A stretch of DNA of 64,000 nt from Choristoneura fumiferana. Lineage: Eukaryota; Arthropoda; Insecta; Lepidoptera; Tortricidae. Location of the stretch: the NCBI RefSeq assembly GCF_025370935.1, contig NC_133501.1:148869-212868 (forward strand), written 5' to 3'. Below the pieces are notes generated by a model. The model was given only the letters and a program-made list of their open reading frames with translations. It did not search any database and had not been told where the DNA came from. Below are positions 44,398-57,200 of the stretch, in pieces (position 1 is the stretch's first letter; the number at the start of each line of letters is the position of its first letter). The translations under genes and the position numbers were made by a program.

Positions 44398-44508
44398 TAC
44401 AGTCAAGTGTAAAAATATGTACCACAGACTCTTATTCTGACGCAATAAGGCCGTAGTAACATATTTTTGAGTGGTTCGAATAGATACTTATTTTTGCAAT
44501 TGACTGTA
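44398..44508. repeat. Mariner-type MITE, TACAGTCAAGTG ends
   Basis: Ends TACAGTCAAGTGTAAAAATA and TTGCAATTGACTGTA; sister copy at 46367-46469 within the minus-strand gene, 15 bp from the exon 14 donor. Confidence 0.75.
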
Positions 44509-44739
44509 CCCACAATCTACAATAATAAAATATTCGAATTTGAATTTTACAAAACTGTTAGGATTAATAAAACATGCCTTCACAGTAAATAAATAAAATT
44601 TGAAGGCAGTTTTAAGTGACAATCGAATTTTGTAAAATATTTGTGGGCAATTTGAAAACATAAAATGAGCACTTGGGTATTTTCGATGACAAATTTAAAT
44701 GATTGTTTTGGTTCGTTAGTCTGGCATCATGTTGAACGG

Positions 44740-44900
44740 TTTTGTTGCTCTGATGATGAACTGGTTGAGTTCGAAACGTGTCAGCTTAGTGTGGTGGTGG
44801 TGATGGTTGGGATTGTGTGATGTGGGTGTGTGTGTTCTTACAGTAAGCAGGTGGAGAAACTACATGAAAACACATTTGTTGCATAGAATAGAGCAATTCA
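44740..44900 (+). ncRNA. Hammerhead-ribozyme-like motif in a Penelope-like repeat
   Basis: The sequence has all conserved core boxes in order: stem I strand GCT, CTGATGA, stem II GAACT-GGTT-GAGTTC, GAAA, a very short stem III region, GTC, and stem I return AGC. Small stem III is known for hammerheads of Penelope-like retroelements. Degenerate relatives occur at 14899-15305, 45285-45335, 50395-50603 and 61425-61625. Self-cleavage is inferred, not shown. Confidence 0.6.
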
Positions 44901-45151
44901 AGTAATTGTTTATGCATAGTTTAGTAAAATATTCGGGGGCAGATGTTGGAATAATTTTGGGGGGGGGACAGAATAATTTCAACGTGACTACATATCAAAG
45001 GAAGGTGGACGAGTTGCCTAAGACGACTGGTTGGGAAAAGTGGTCAAGTTCGAGAGGACACTGGACGAAATGAGATTGCTGACGAGCTAGGATGTTGACA
45101 AAATGCAAGTCGTCGAACTGAATCTAAAGGAAAGGCCTATAGGCAAAGTAC

Positions 45152-45256
45152 CTGAGCGGTCGTAGTGTAGAAGCGCGGGCCGCGCGACGGGCCCGAAGCG
45201 CGCGTCGTCGGGCTCCGCGCCCGCGCACAGCGGCGACCCCGCTGCCGGGACGCCCG
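45152..45256 (-). CDS. Possible exon 16, frame unresolved
   Basis: A very GC-rich 105-bp block between GTGTCAG and GTACTT. The phase set by exon 15 gives an Arg/Ser-rich peptide (RASRQRGRRCARARSPTTRA). A different frame gives a more natural acidic peptide (GSPLCAGAEPDDARFGPVAR; ALLHYDRS). Either a small exon is missing, the acceptor is internal, or one base is wrong. The true 3' end of the gene is therefore not settled. Confidence 0.5.
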
Positions 45257-48200
45257 CTGACACAACAAACACATTTGAGCCCGTAACACATCACTGATGA
45301 TGAACTCTGCTCGAGTTCGAAACGCGTCGGTGTAGTGTTGGATAGGAAGATGTTTGTTCATATTTTAATGTTCGAATCGAGATTGAAATATGAAACGAAA
45401 CAGAATTTGGACATCGATCTAGAGCTGCCAAGATATTATGATCGCACAAGTTTAGACAAAAATAGAGAATCAGTAGAAGGTGTCTCTCTTGAAATAGTGA
45501 TCTTAAAAGTACAAAGGATTTTCAGTCCTTACAGTAGTTTCGTGGTGATGATGACAGTTGGGTTTGTGTGATTTGTGTCCTTGGGCGGAGGTGCATGAAC
45601 ACACATTTGCTGCATAAAGCTATCATAAGGTCGCGGGTGAGCGAAGTAATCGTTTTAGTTCAAGTGTTTTTGTATAGCTGAAAAAGTTGTATAAGTTTCA
45701 AAATGGTGGCGGACTCACCCCCTAGTGAGTGGGGATGCCTAGGGCTTACCGGGAGGGTTCGGTGGTAGGAGGCGGGCCACGGGCGGGAGAACAGCGACTC
45801 GTCGCGCAACTCACCCGCCGGCATATCCTGTAATAACACAATCAAATTATGATTGGATAACTTCCGCTTAGAAGTGCGTCAAATTTAGCTTGCAACATTT
45901 GCCCTTACATACATACATAACATACATATGTACATACATTGCAAGTTAAAGAAAAGCTTGTAAAATGTGTTTCTTTTCAAATCATAAGTGTATGATTCTC
46001 ACCATCAACAAAAAACAATAAAAAAATGTGCAGAATTTATAATATTGTTTACAGAGATTATGACCAGGTTCGATATAAAGGTTAAACGAATGCCACAAAC
46101 GTAACAAACGAATGCCATTTTTAATTACTCTAAAATCGACGCCATTGTTCCTAAGATAAGAACAGATGTCGCTATCTCTCAGTTCCTGACTTCTCCCTAC
46201 TGACCCATTTGGATTGTCACCCTTTATCTTTCAACCCAGCCTATAATACGTCCCACTGCTGGGCACACGCCTCCTCTCAGAAGAAGAGGGCTAATAATAA
46301 TGAGGGGTATGATATCTTTCATATCACATAAACGGAAATAAACTATGAGACTATGAGAAAAATATATATAGTCAAGTGTAAAAATATGAACTTATTCAAA
46401 GTTTCCAAAATAAGTACCCTTATTCCGACGCAATAAGGCCGTAGTAACATATTTTTGCACTCGACTGTACAGTAAAACCTCACCTGTCCTTTATAAAACT
46501 TCGACTCGGTCACATGGTGTATAGTCACTTCATTATTCAGCTTGGAGCCAACCCTCAACCTCTGAAAGTACGGTAGCGGATCCCCGTTCACCAAATGCCC
46601 ATCATCGTATCCATAATTGGGCACATTCTTATCATTGAACAGAGCATTTCTGAACACATTCCTATCCTCCTGCCCGAATGGAGTATAAAGACCTGCATAG
46701 TCATTCTCTTGCTTTAAAGGTGTACCAATAGGTTCTGGTCTCACTGGATTGGCGAATAACGAAGAATCGTTCGAATCGAACGATCTATTGGCGTCATTGG
46801 TCGGTCGGGTGCCTATAGGATTCGGGGAGACCACAGGTTTCGGGCTAGAATTTTCTACATAATATTCTGGCGTTAGAAAATTTCTCTGTTGACTATCCTC
46901 GTTTGTTTTAAAGAGGGAGTATCCTTCGTCGTTCTTTTGAGTAAAGGATGCCAAGTTCATGATTCTGTTTTGGAACTCGTCTTGCTTTGGCGAGTTGCGG
47001 GAGGGATCCAAGACGTAAGCTTGAGGGTTGGGTACAGTCTGCACAGGCGTGTAAGTGTTCGGATTGGTGTAGTTGTACTGCTGATTGTACATGGGCATCT
47101 GCGGCTGATTCATACCGAGCATGCTTTGCTGGTGCATCATGCTCATCAATGGATTCCTTATAGTGTACATTCCGTTGGAAGTCGGTGTTATTGTGGCTTG
47201 GCAAGCGTTCGGCGGCATGGGTATAGGGTCGGGGATTCTGATTTCTGGTTTTTTGACCGGGTTCGCGGCTGGCGGTAGGTTCGGGTGGAACATGGGGTTG
47301 CGCAGGGTGACCATCTTAGTGCCGTCGGTCTTGGGCTCGGCTTCGGCTGCCGCGGCGGCCTTTTTCGCCTTCTTTTTGGCTTTCTTCGAGCGGCCTGGCT
47401 GCGGTGCTGGTTCGGGGACGATTATTGTTTTTGGAGGTTCTGTAAAAGAGAGATAAATACTAATGTTTAGTCAACGTATTGATGTTGTTTGCATTTATTT
47501 CCTGCTACGATTAACACCGGTTCGTATCGGGGCCGGCTCGTCACAGACAAAGCACGGTATGCGCCTTGCATGTTGTTGCCGGACACGTGTTGTTGCTAGA
47601 CCGGTTCATGAATAGGGAATAAGCATGGGACACAATAAGGAAGATACGCCGAGCGATTGAAGTTTAATTGAAGTTTCAGACAATATTTTTTAAAAATCAT
47701 ACAAAATTAAGTATTCATTTTTATCAAAATCCGGTAGACAAAAATGGAGATAAAAGATTGGAGAACCGATAGCCGTTTGACTTAATATTCTATCTGTAGT
47801 GCAAAAGTAGGAGATACGATTCAAAACTTGTCAAAATCGATGAAAATCTCGGGTAGCCCCTAAATATAAAAACAAATATTCTAAAACTCGGTTTGTAAAA
47901 CAATGAAGATACATTTGAACACATAAAACAATTGCTTGCTATTATCTATTCTCTCGGGCACGCATTTACACACCGTCGCACAACACATCATTATACAGGC
48001 TGTCTTGTATGACATTTTTTTGCAGACCTAAGCTGGGCAGATACAACGTAGACTGACCTGGCTGCGCTGCGTGGAACATCATCATGGATGGATCAGCGTT
48101 GATGACGGGCTGCGGGCGCGCCACCGGCGTCGGCGCCGCCGCCAGAGCTCCCGCCTTCCACAGGGGCTGAAACAGACAAACATGGCTATACTACCCTGCG

Positions 48201-51200
48201 ATAAAGATTGCACATCGGTATTCAGAAACACACAATTGGCTGTTCACGACGATTTCCGAACACTGGCCGCCATCCATCAATCGCCGTATTTATTAAGTGA
48301 CGTTTATATCAAATAAATACTGCACCTTTATGGACTTAATTAGTTTACGTCAAATTAATAACATGTAAACTTCGGATATCTATAGAGAGCTGTTGCAACT
48401 ACTAGAAAAAGGATAGTTCCCTCTTTTTCCTAAAAATGCCATCGTACAATTTAAAGTCTTGGGGGTTTCAATAACACTTTATTATATATTTTCATCTAAA
48501 TGCGTCCGTACTCTATTGCACCTGTACAACGACTGACAAACGTCACATAAGTAGTCGGTAGGTAGTAGTAGGTTGTCTGGAAGAGATCGCTCTTAAGCGA
48601 TAAGGCCGCCTATTGCTCACTTTGTATTTTTTCTCTGTGTATCTGTTTTCTGTATCACTTACTATGTCTGGTGTACAATAAAGAGTCTTTGTATTGTATT
48701 GTAGTGTGTGACAACGCTCTACGAAGCCGAAATTAGCCGAGACTCTTTCCAAAAACCAATGTGCAATGCAATCTTTATGGCCAGGTGATGTAATTGATTG
48801 CAATGGTTTGCCGCAGCAACAGGTATTATCAAAAACAAAGCTAGGTCAGCGATGGTCGCTTGGCAGTCACATGCCGCCGGCGCCGGCACCGGCACGGTTC
48901 CCATGTTACTGACCACAGACTTGATGGGGGCGGGCTCCCTGTGGTCGCCGGGCGGGACCCTGGTGAGCGTGATGCCGGGCGGCAGCCGCAGCTCGGACAC
49001 CTGCACGCCGCAGCTCAGCTGCTGCATGATGCTGCAGCCTGAAGGCGCCTCGGGCTCCGCGCACTGCGTCTAGAAACAGAAGACTCAATTAGAACAGGGA
49101 CCAGTGTAACTAAAAACTTAGCCAAAGGTGCCGAGAGTGCCGAAAAAGAACACGTTTCCTACAGACTCCTATCGTCTCACTGATATTTGTTACCTCATCA
49201 CGTCTAAACCACTAAACCGATTTAGATGAAATTCGGTATACGGATAGTGTGAGTCCCGGGGAAGGATATATGATAGTTTTTATTACGGAAAATTCCCGCG
49301 GAATAGCGATATACGAATTCTGAGCGGACAGAGTCCCAGGAAACAGCTACTATTTTTATATATTCTTTTCACATCTCTCCTTCAGAAAAGTAACTTTTCC
49401 TCCCAGTCGAAAGGGAGCAAAGTAAGTTACACTTCTCAATGTTCAAGGCTTTTTTAAGTGTTTTATTGCAAATGTCAATTTTTGAAGTTAACGATTGTAA
49501 CGCCACGCTATTTTTTATGCGCTGGTTGTTCTTTAATGATATTTAGATATATTTTCTTCAAGTTTATTAATGCTCGGTGTGAAAAGTTGTATGAGCCACT
49601 CGGGAGCAAAATTATTTTCATCTTGGGCGTTAACACTCGCTACGCTCAGGATTCTATTGTAGAATCCTTCGCTACATTCTGGATTCAATGTACGCCCTCG
49701 CCGTAAATAAACCATTTTGCTCCCTTGTGACACAAATGACTATTACAAGCTTTTATTTAAGAGAACGCCGAGCTTCTAGCGCATTTATTCCATTCATTTA
49801 ATCCCTTGCTGTAACATTATTAGAAAAGCTTTAGTTTCGAAACTCATAATGTAAGATATTCGAGGATTTACTGTATAAATCATTCACTGTAGAAACATTG
49901 ATTGTAGTTTGTTCTTACAAACAAAATGGACTTGTTGCTAACAAACAAAATAAACCCCTTAATGCGGGTTATACTATATTATATAAATACCTTTTTGCTG
50001 ACGACCTCTATGGTGGTATCGGCTGTTATGTTGATGACATGCGGCTTATTCGACTGCTGTTCTTTTTTCTCTTTCTTCTGCTGCTTCGTCTGCTTGGCCG
50101 TAGGTGGTGGTGGTGGTGGGACTGCAAAAAAAAAAACCTTGTTTTGGAATATCTCCAGAGAAGTTATTTATTTAGTACCAGATCCTATACTTCGAAGATC
50201 ATAATTCGAACTTTGGAACATAACGTCATCCCGCTGATGGACGCCAATCTATCTATCTAATACCTTTAAACGAGCAAGTCTTGTATATACATACAGGATG
50301 TTTGGTAGCTACGTGCAAAGCTTTAAGGGGGTGATAGCCGAGGTATTTTTGAACATTTTTAGCCATTTATGTCTTGTCTAAAACTGCTAGCATGGTGTAC
50401 GGTTGTGACACTCTGAAGATGAGCTCTGGTTGAGTTCAAAACGCGTCAGTCTAGTGTGGTGGTGGTGATGATAGATGGGTTTGTGTGATTGTGTGCGTTC
50501 TCACAGTGTGGAGGTGGAGGAACTGCATGAACACCCATATTTTGCATAAGCTTAGCTATCGTAAGGTCGCGGGTGAGCATGGAAATTCTTTTAGTTCATT
50601 TATGTCTTAGCCGAAATTTGATATATTTTTCTTAATTCACATTGCTTGCTAAATCTGAGACCAAAAGTAAAAACCGAACTCAGGGAGCACTCGCTAAGAA
50701 TGTACTAGTCTTGAAATTTCACGTTAAAGGTACTTAACTAGTAAATTGCATGAAAAAAAAGTATCGAAACCAAGTATACATAGCGGAGTTGCCGACTGTT
50801 TTTCAGTCAAGGAGCCCCCCCCGCTTCCCCGCTCGCGCTCGTTTTCCGACCCACTTTCTTCACCCCGCTTCCGGGTTTTGTATGAATTTAAGTAAGTTAC
50901 CGATTCCCTGTCCACTGAAGAGGAACGGAGATTTTATATATTGCCATTGATGGATTTTTATCTCACCTTAACCTGTCCTCTCCCAGAGGCACAAATTTGT
51001 GCCCAAAATCCTTCGATCCTGTTATCCTGGGAGATGACAGATTAAGCGACAGACGGTCTTATGCAACAAATATTTCCATTACTATAACAGCTCTCACCAG
51101 CCTTCTCCTGTTTTTGCTCCTTTTGCTTCTCTTGTTTCTTTTTCTCTTTCTTCTCCTCCTTCTTAGTCAGCTCGGGTTTCTTATTGTCTTTTTTCTCAGC

Positions 51201-54200
51201 CTTCTTCGGTTCCACTTTGGGCGGCTCCGCTTTCTTTTCCTTCTCCTTCTTGCCTTTGGCTTCTTGCTTTTGGAGCTGTTGCTGTCTCTTCCGCTCTTCC
51301 TCTTCGGCCTGAAAAAAGTTTCAAACATCTGAATAACAAAGTGATTGACACATCAACGGCTAGCCCACAACCCTGGATCTTAAGGTGCTACAATTATTAG
51401 TTTTTTTTTTTAAATGAAATAGCAGACAAACGAGCAGATGGTTCACCAAATTAATTGTCACAAAGAAGAAAAAATTATCAAGATAATTATTTAATTTAAA
51501 AAGTAGCCTATGTCACTTTCTGGCCATAATTTATATAATAAATAAATTTCTATGCAAAAAATCACGTCAATCCGTCGCTCCGTTTCGACGTTTCGCATTT
51601 ATAATAAAAGTATGGATTTTCGGCTTAGCGACTTAAATGGAATCTACTCCACTTGAAGAGGTTAAGTATCCCTTGCTCTAAAAAGCAGCTGTTCTAAGTA
51701 GTGGTCTAAGACGAAACGGGTCTAAGTAGCAAGCGGACAAAGAAGCGACTGGTCTAAGTAGTAAGTAGTATAAAAGTTCGTATTTCCCGGTTCGTCAATT
51801 TTAATTCTATGATCGAAAGTCGAGGGAGCCTCGCGCGGAGCTCCTATTCCGCGTGGCTTAGGCGCTTCGCGCAACTCTCACTTGACCCATATTTTTTTAT
51901 AGTTTCCGACACAAACAGGTTCGGACCAGTTCCTTTTTAGAACTGATACTAACTCTTTGCAGCGGAAGGTGGAAATAGATGCGAGTCCCGGCACCATGAT
52001 CCGGCCTTATCGTGCAACACACTTGAAACGACAATGGTTTTCACAACTTCTTTCTGTCACACGTTACAGCATGAGGTTAGAAAGGGATGGTGAAATGGGA
52101 GGGCTACTACGAAACTAGAAATTCGAAGTTCGTGGCGTGCGGTCCCTCTCGCTCTCGTATTAAATAGTATTAGTGTCAGAGAGACCGCACGACACGAACT
52201 TCGAGTTTCGTAGTAGCCCTGCTACACTACCTGTTGTTTAGCTAGCAGTTTCCGCTGCTTCTTTGACAGCGGCTGGCTGTCTGGGAGCGATTGCGACCGC
52301 TGCGGCTCTTTCGGCTTCGGCCCAGCTTTAGCTGCCTTCTCTTGCTCTTTTTGCTTTTTCTGAAACACAAGATACAAGTTTTTTTTTATATTTATTAGGA
52401 CGGCAAACCAGCAAGTGAAACATTGTCAGCAAAAAATAGGACACGTATTGTTAATGAAACATAATAAAAATTAAATTTCCGTGCAGTGTTGCTCGGCGTG
52501 ACGTTACGCGGAACATTAACTGGCCATATTTTCACGTCACGTCACGGACTCCACTCACGCAATTCGACACGCCTGCATCTTTGTAACTTTTTTCATTTGC
52601 CGATCAAACAACAAATGAAAAACACGTGGCCATCATTGTCTGATAATCTAGCAGACTTACTAAAGGTACAATAATGTTTTTTATACAGGAAACCAAGACC
52701 ACAGTCCAATAGACCAAGTCTAAAGATTTTATAAAGCCGAGTTTAGACTTGCAAGAAAAATCGTGCAAGTTGTTGCATTACATTGCGGCGCTCGATTGAC
52801 CACTACAAACTCGTTGGCTTTACGGCCTCGCAATGTAATATGGTATTTGACTATTTTGTATATGTTTTATAAATTAACCCCCTTATTCATAAACGACAAT
52901 CAAACCTATTTTAGTTAAAATGCCGCTAAAATTCGTTTGTCCTTATCTGTCACTTCGACATTTGTATTTGTTAGAAAGGGACAAAGCATTTGTTAGTTAA
53001 CATAGGCTTGTTAAGTTTTATGAATAAGGGGGTAAAACTACACAATGCCTGTTATCGAATAGCGAAACAATTTTTAAGCTACCTTTACAAATAACAAAGT
53101 TATAAAGGTTTAAAATTCAAGATTAGACAGCGAAACACGTCACACTTGCCGCATAGAGAAAAGCGTTTGAGAAAGAGACAGGTATATAGATTTTTCAAAA
53201 AATCGCTATAAATGCAATTTTCAACCGATTTAAGTGTTGTCTTCGCTAAACACTGTCTGTATATATATGTATATTTACATATTCACATTTTTGTATTTTA
53301 TGTGCATGAATGCTTACTTTCTGAAAATCAAAATCTGAAAAACCACGTTTTTTATGCAAGGGGGTTTATTAAGATATGGAAAATCAGTAGTAAATACTAC
53401 TAGTAGTAGAAATACTGTATTCAACTTGCACGATTTCTCTTGCAAGTCTAAACTAGGCTTATCAAACAAAAAATAAATACATCCGGCGCGCTGGCCGCTA
53501 CTTGAACTCGCATCCCTCGGCTGACCATGCTCGGTCCAACTCCGACTACACTATATGTTCGGGCAGTCGTACCTTCTCCTTGTTCCCGCCCTTAGCGAGC
53601 TGGTTGATGTGCGCCAGCGCCTGTTCCCAGGTCTGCTTGCGGGGCTCCGCGGCCGGCGCCGGCGGCTCCGCGCATGCGTTCAGCACTGTAAGAAAAACGT
53701 TAGCATGTTCCTCACACTTCGACGCTAAGGCACTTGTCCCACCGCCGACGATGAGCGAGAAGCGAGCAGAGCGAGTAACTAGAAACGAGTGGGCGAGCAG
53801 TGAAAAGCTAGTGTTCGAGCACGACGGGCGATTACTCGCTCCACTCGCTCGAGCCGGGCGGCCGCCAAGCTAACAGCGCTGAGCGAGTATCGCCGAGCTA
53901 GTTTTATTGCTCAGCGAGTTTTATAGCTCTTGTCGCTGCGACAAAAGATGTAAGAGCGAGTTCTCGCCGACAGTGTGAACCGCCAGCGATCAACTATTAA
54001 AATATATGTATCTTTTACTCACACAGGATCTTATATCTTTTGTTCGTTTCTTGAGCGACAAAATAGTCGATAGCCAATCGTTTCCTCGCCGGCGGTGAGA
54101 CAACTGCCTAAGGCCGCTTGTAGACGTCCGTTGCTTTCACTACACAACGGACCGCTTTTTGCGGTGTCGTATGGCTTCGTCGCCGGACAAGTGTCCGGTG

Positions 54201-57200
54201 TATGTACACACATTCATTGTAAGCCATACAAAACCGGAACTCCGGCAAAAAACGGTCCGTTGTCCGGTGAAAACAGCAGACGTCTACAAGCGGCGTAAAA
54301 CCTTAACCTCTTCACCGCCACAAAACAAATGTAGTGACGTGCTCTGTACGCCACAGAAAAACCAGTGACAAATCAACTTGATTCGTATTCCATGCAGAAG
54401 GATTAATTTCGAGTTGAATGTTGTCATTTTAAGACCGTGACACTCTTGTCTCTGACAACGGTTGAATAAGAAACATGAAAAAGTCGATGTAGGAGTGAAT
54501 AATGTTTTTACATCGTATTTTGTTGGTATCTTACTTCTCAACTAGCTTAATAAAGTTGACTGAAACTAATCGAGGAAGCAATACCAGGAATATAAAAACC
54601 TGACGCGACGCAGCACTGCTACGTTTTATATTGCAACATTCTTTACACTTTACTATACGATACTACCAGTCCATGACAATGGTGTCGTGATGTTATTTAA
54701 AGGAATATTTTCTAATCCCTCAGACTTTTCTATGAACAAATGACTTTTATACAAGTGAATTATTTTCCTTCAAAGGCTATTGATATCTTCGACATTTTCC
54801 CGCACAAAGCATAAATAACATTTTAAATACCACGCGCAAACACGTTAACTTGACAGCAATAGACAATCCCAATTGTGATTTTAGTGTTTACCAGTGCAAA
54901 AATTAGTTCTATTGGTTTCCGCAATATGGCGATTTTTTATAATTCTGGTCAGGTTTAATAACCGCATACGATTACATTAAGAATGTGTAGTGTAAACAAA
55001 ATCTAATAAAACCTTACTTGGGTTAACCACTCTTATTTATTATTATGTATTATCTTCCCTCGCTTAATACGAGGAAAAATAAATGAGTAAAACAATTATT
55101 AATTGTACCCCAACTATAAAGGAGGAAACGAGCAGACCATTCAAACGCTGGACCGATGAGATCAAGAATGGCGGGCAGCTTATGGACTAGTCAGCTGGAG
55201 ACAGAAATTTATGGAGACAAAAAGAGAGAAGAGAGAGGAGAGTTAGGAGAGGCCTTTGCCAATGGGCAAACAGATTCTGGTGTTAAAGATTTATTATTTT
55301 AAGTGATGTAATTTAAAAATCTGAATAAAGGCTATTATTATTATTCTTGTGATGCGACCCTCCCTAAAAAGTCTTGATGGCAACTGAAGTAGCATGAGAA
55401 ATTCACTGTATTCATTACAACCATAATACTGTAAACTTACCAGTCAGATGTCTTCCGTTGTGTAACAGTTGCACGGGGTCGGATTCTGCACGCCGGACGT
55501 TCACTCCAGCGTTCGCTCCTAAAGAGACTGTCAAACGAACTTTGAGTTATAATTGTATACTCTGTTTCTACGGCAGGCGAAAAACGAACATTGAAGAAGA
55601 ATATATTATGTCCGATGCACATTGGTTACTGGTCCAAATTTTCAAAGTACGGGCTGTTAGTGGTCACTCAAGACAGTAAAACTTGTTGATACATTGTTTT
55701 AGAATGACATTGAGAGATACATGTGAAAGGTTGCCCATAGTAAGTATTTTCTTTCACCTCCCGTAGAAACAGAGTAGTCTTCTGGGTATTTTTTTTCTAT
55801 CTGTCTGTGTCTTAGATAGTCACAAAATATTGGACACTTATCTTCTTGTACAGTCACCAGCATTAATATCTGCCACAGCGGAGCGTGCAACAATATCTGA
55901 CACGTCCTCCCGGCCGTAGAAATAGAGTCGTATCAGATATTTATGTACGGTTGTTGAGTCATATATTAGTACTGGTACAGTACAGTACAGCGAATTTTTG
56001 ATACTACCTCAAACTTTAAGGGTAGTTAGTGAAATATTAATCACATTTTATTATATTTTAGTTAAAAAAAAAACTTATTATTTTCCTTACAAAATTAATT
56101 AGCTAGCATTGTATCACCACGTGATACTGCTTTGTTTTTATTCAAAACTTCGCATTTGCTGACGTGACAGCTGTCACAGAACGTTTCTCTCTCGTATCAA
56201 ATTATTGTACGCATTACATTGGTGCTTGAAAATCTTGCAAAAAAATAATTATGCTCTGATAGTTAATTTTAAATCAACAATTTGTTTTGACATCGGTTCT
56301 CAGCACTTAAATCTTTGTCTGGTTACAGTTTGAGGTAGCATCAAAAATACACGCTATATATCAAACAAATAATGACAAAGACGAAGCGAGAGCGAGAGAT
56401 GAAGCGCGTCGAAGTTCGAGAGAGAGACGCCCGTGACGTCACACCGTGCTAAAAAACGTCGCATGACGTCTCATATTTTTATTCAACAAACTTATCAAAT
56501 TACAGATTTATTTTTTAACAAATATTATTTGTTGGGTACAATACGTCAGAATAGGTTAAAAATCGCTACCAGAAAAGTAGGTAAGGTTAGGTTAGAACTG
56601 CGGCCTCACCAGAAAACGAATTGAATGTTTTTCTTGGTGATAAGTTTTATATTAACTAAATAATATCGATGAGAATAAGAATATTTGATTTGTTGTTCTA
56701 TGATATGAATATTTAAACAACGACATTCATTGATTAGCAAATAACGCCTCCGCAAATAACGCCTGATTCAAAAAATTAATATTTAAACAATTTATTACTA
56801 ACAAATATCAATGATTAAAATTTCATCAAAGTAAGTGTTCTGCGTATTGATTATTCTATGAAACGATAATATGAAAAATTAAAATGTATGTAAAACAACG
56901 TACAACCCCTGATGAACGCCTCCTGGTCCATCTTGTCATTGCCGGCGAGCTGCACGAGCTTTTGCTGCAACTGTTGCTGTTGCATTTGTTGCTGGTGCTG
57001 CATTTGTTGCTGCTGCTTTTGTTGCTGCTGCAGTTGTTGTCGATGGAGCATGGCTGCCGTCTCCAGCTGCAACACATACAGTTATTTGTTAAATAACGTT
57101 TTAAACTTTCGTTATTTTCACTCCTAGTTAAATGCAATAAACGGGACTTATCACGACACAAGAGCAATATTTACCTCGACGTTTCGACCACGTTGCACTC

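Larger units (their letters stand above)
35667..45151. other. Intergenic region between convergent genes
   Basis: No coding exon that I can support. Contents are a partial SINE (35755-35805), CA-rich (36478-36515) and GA-rich (37215-37295) microsatellites, several MITEs listed separately, LINE tails and a hammerhead-bearing repeat. 42195-44397 contains only an ATT microsatellite (43345-43367) and nothing else I recognise. Confidence 0.6.

Noticed and set aside
49533..49733. Open frame on the minus strand that looks protein-like
   Set aside because: The same sequence recurs inverted at 59985-60490 with a broken frame and an inserted LINE tail, so it is a dispersed repeat.
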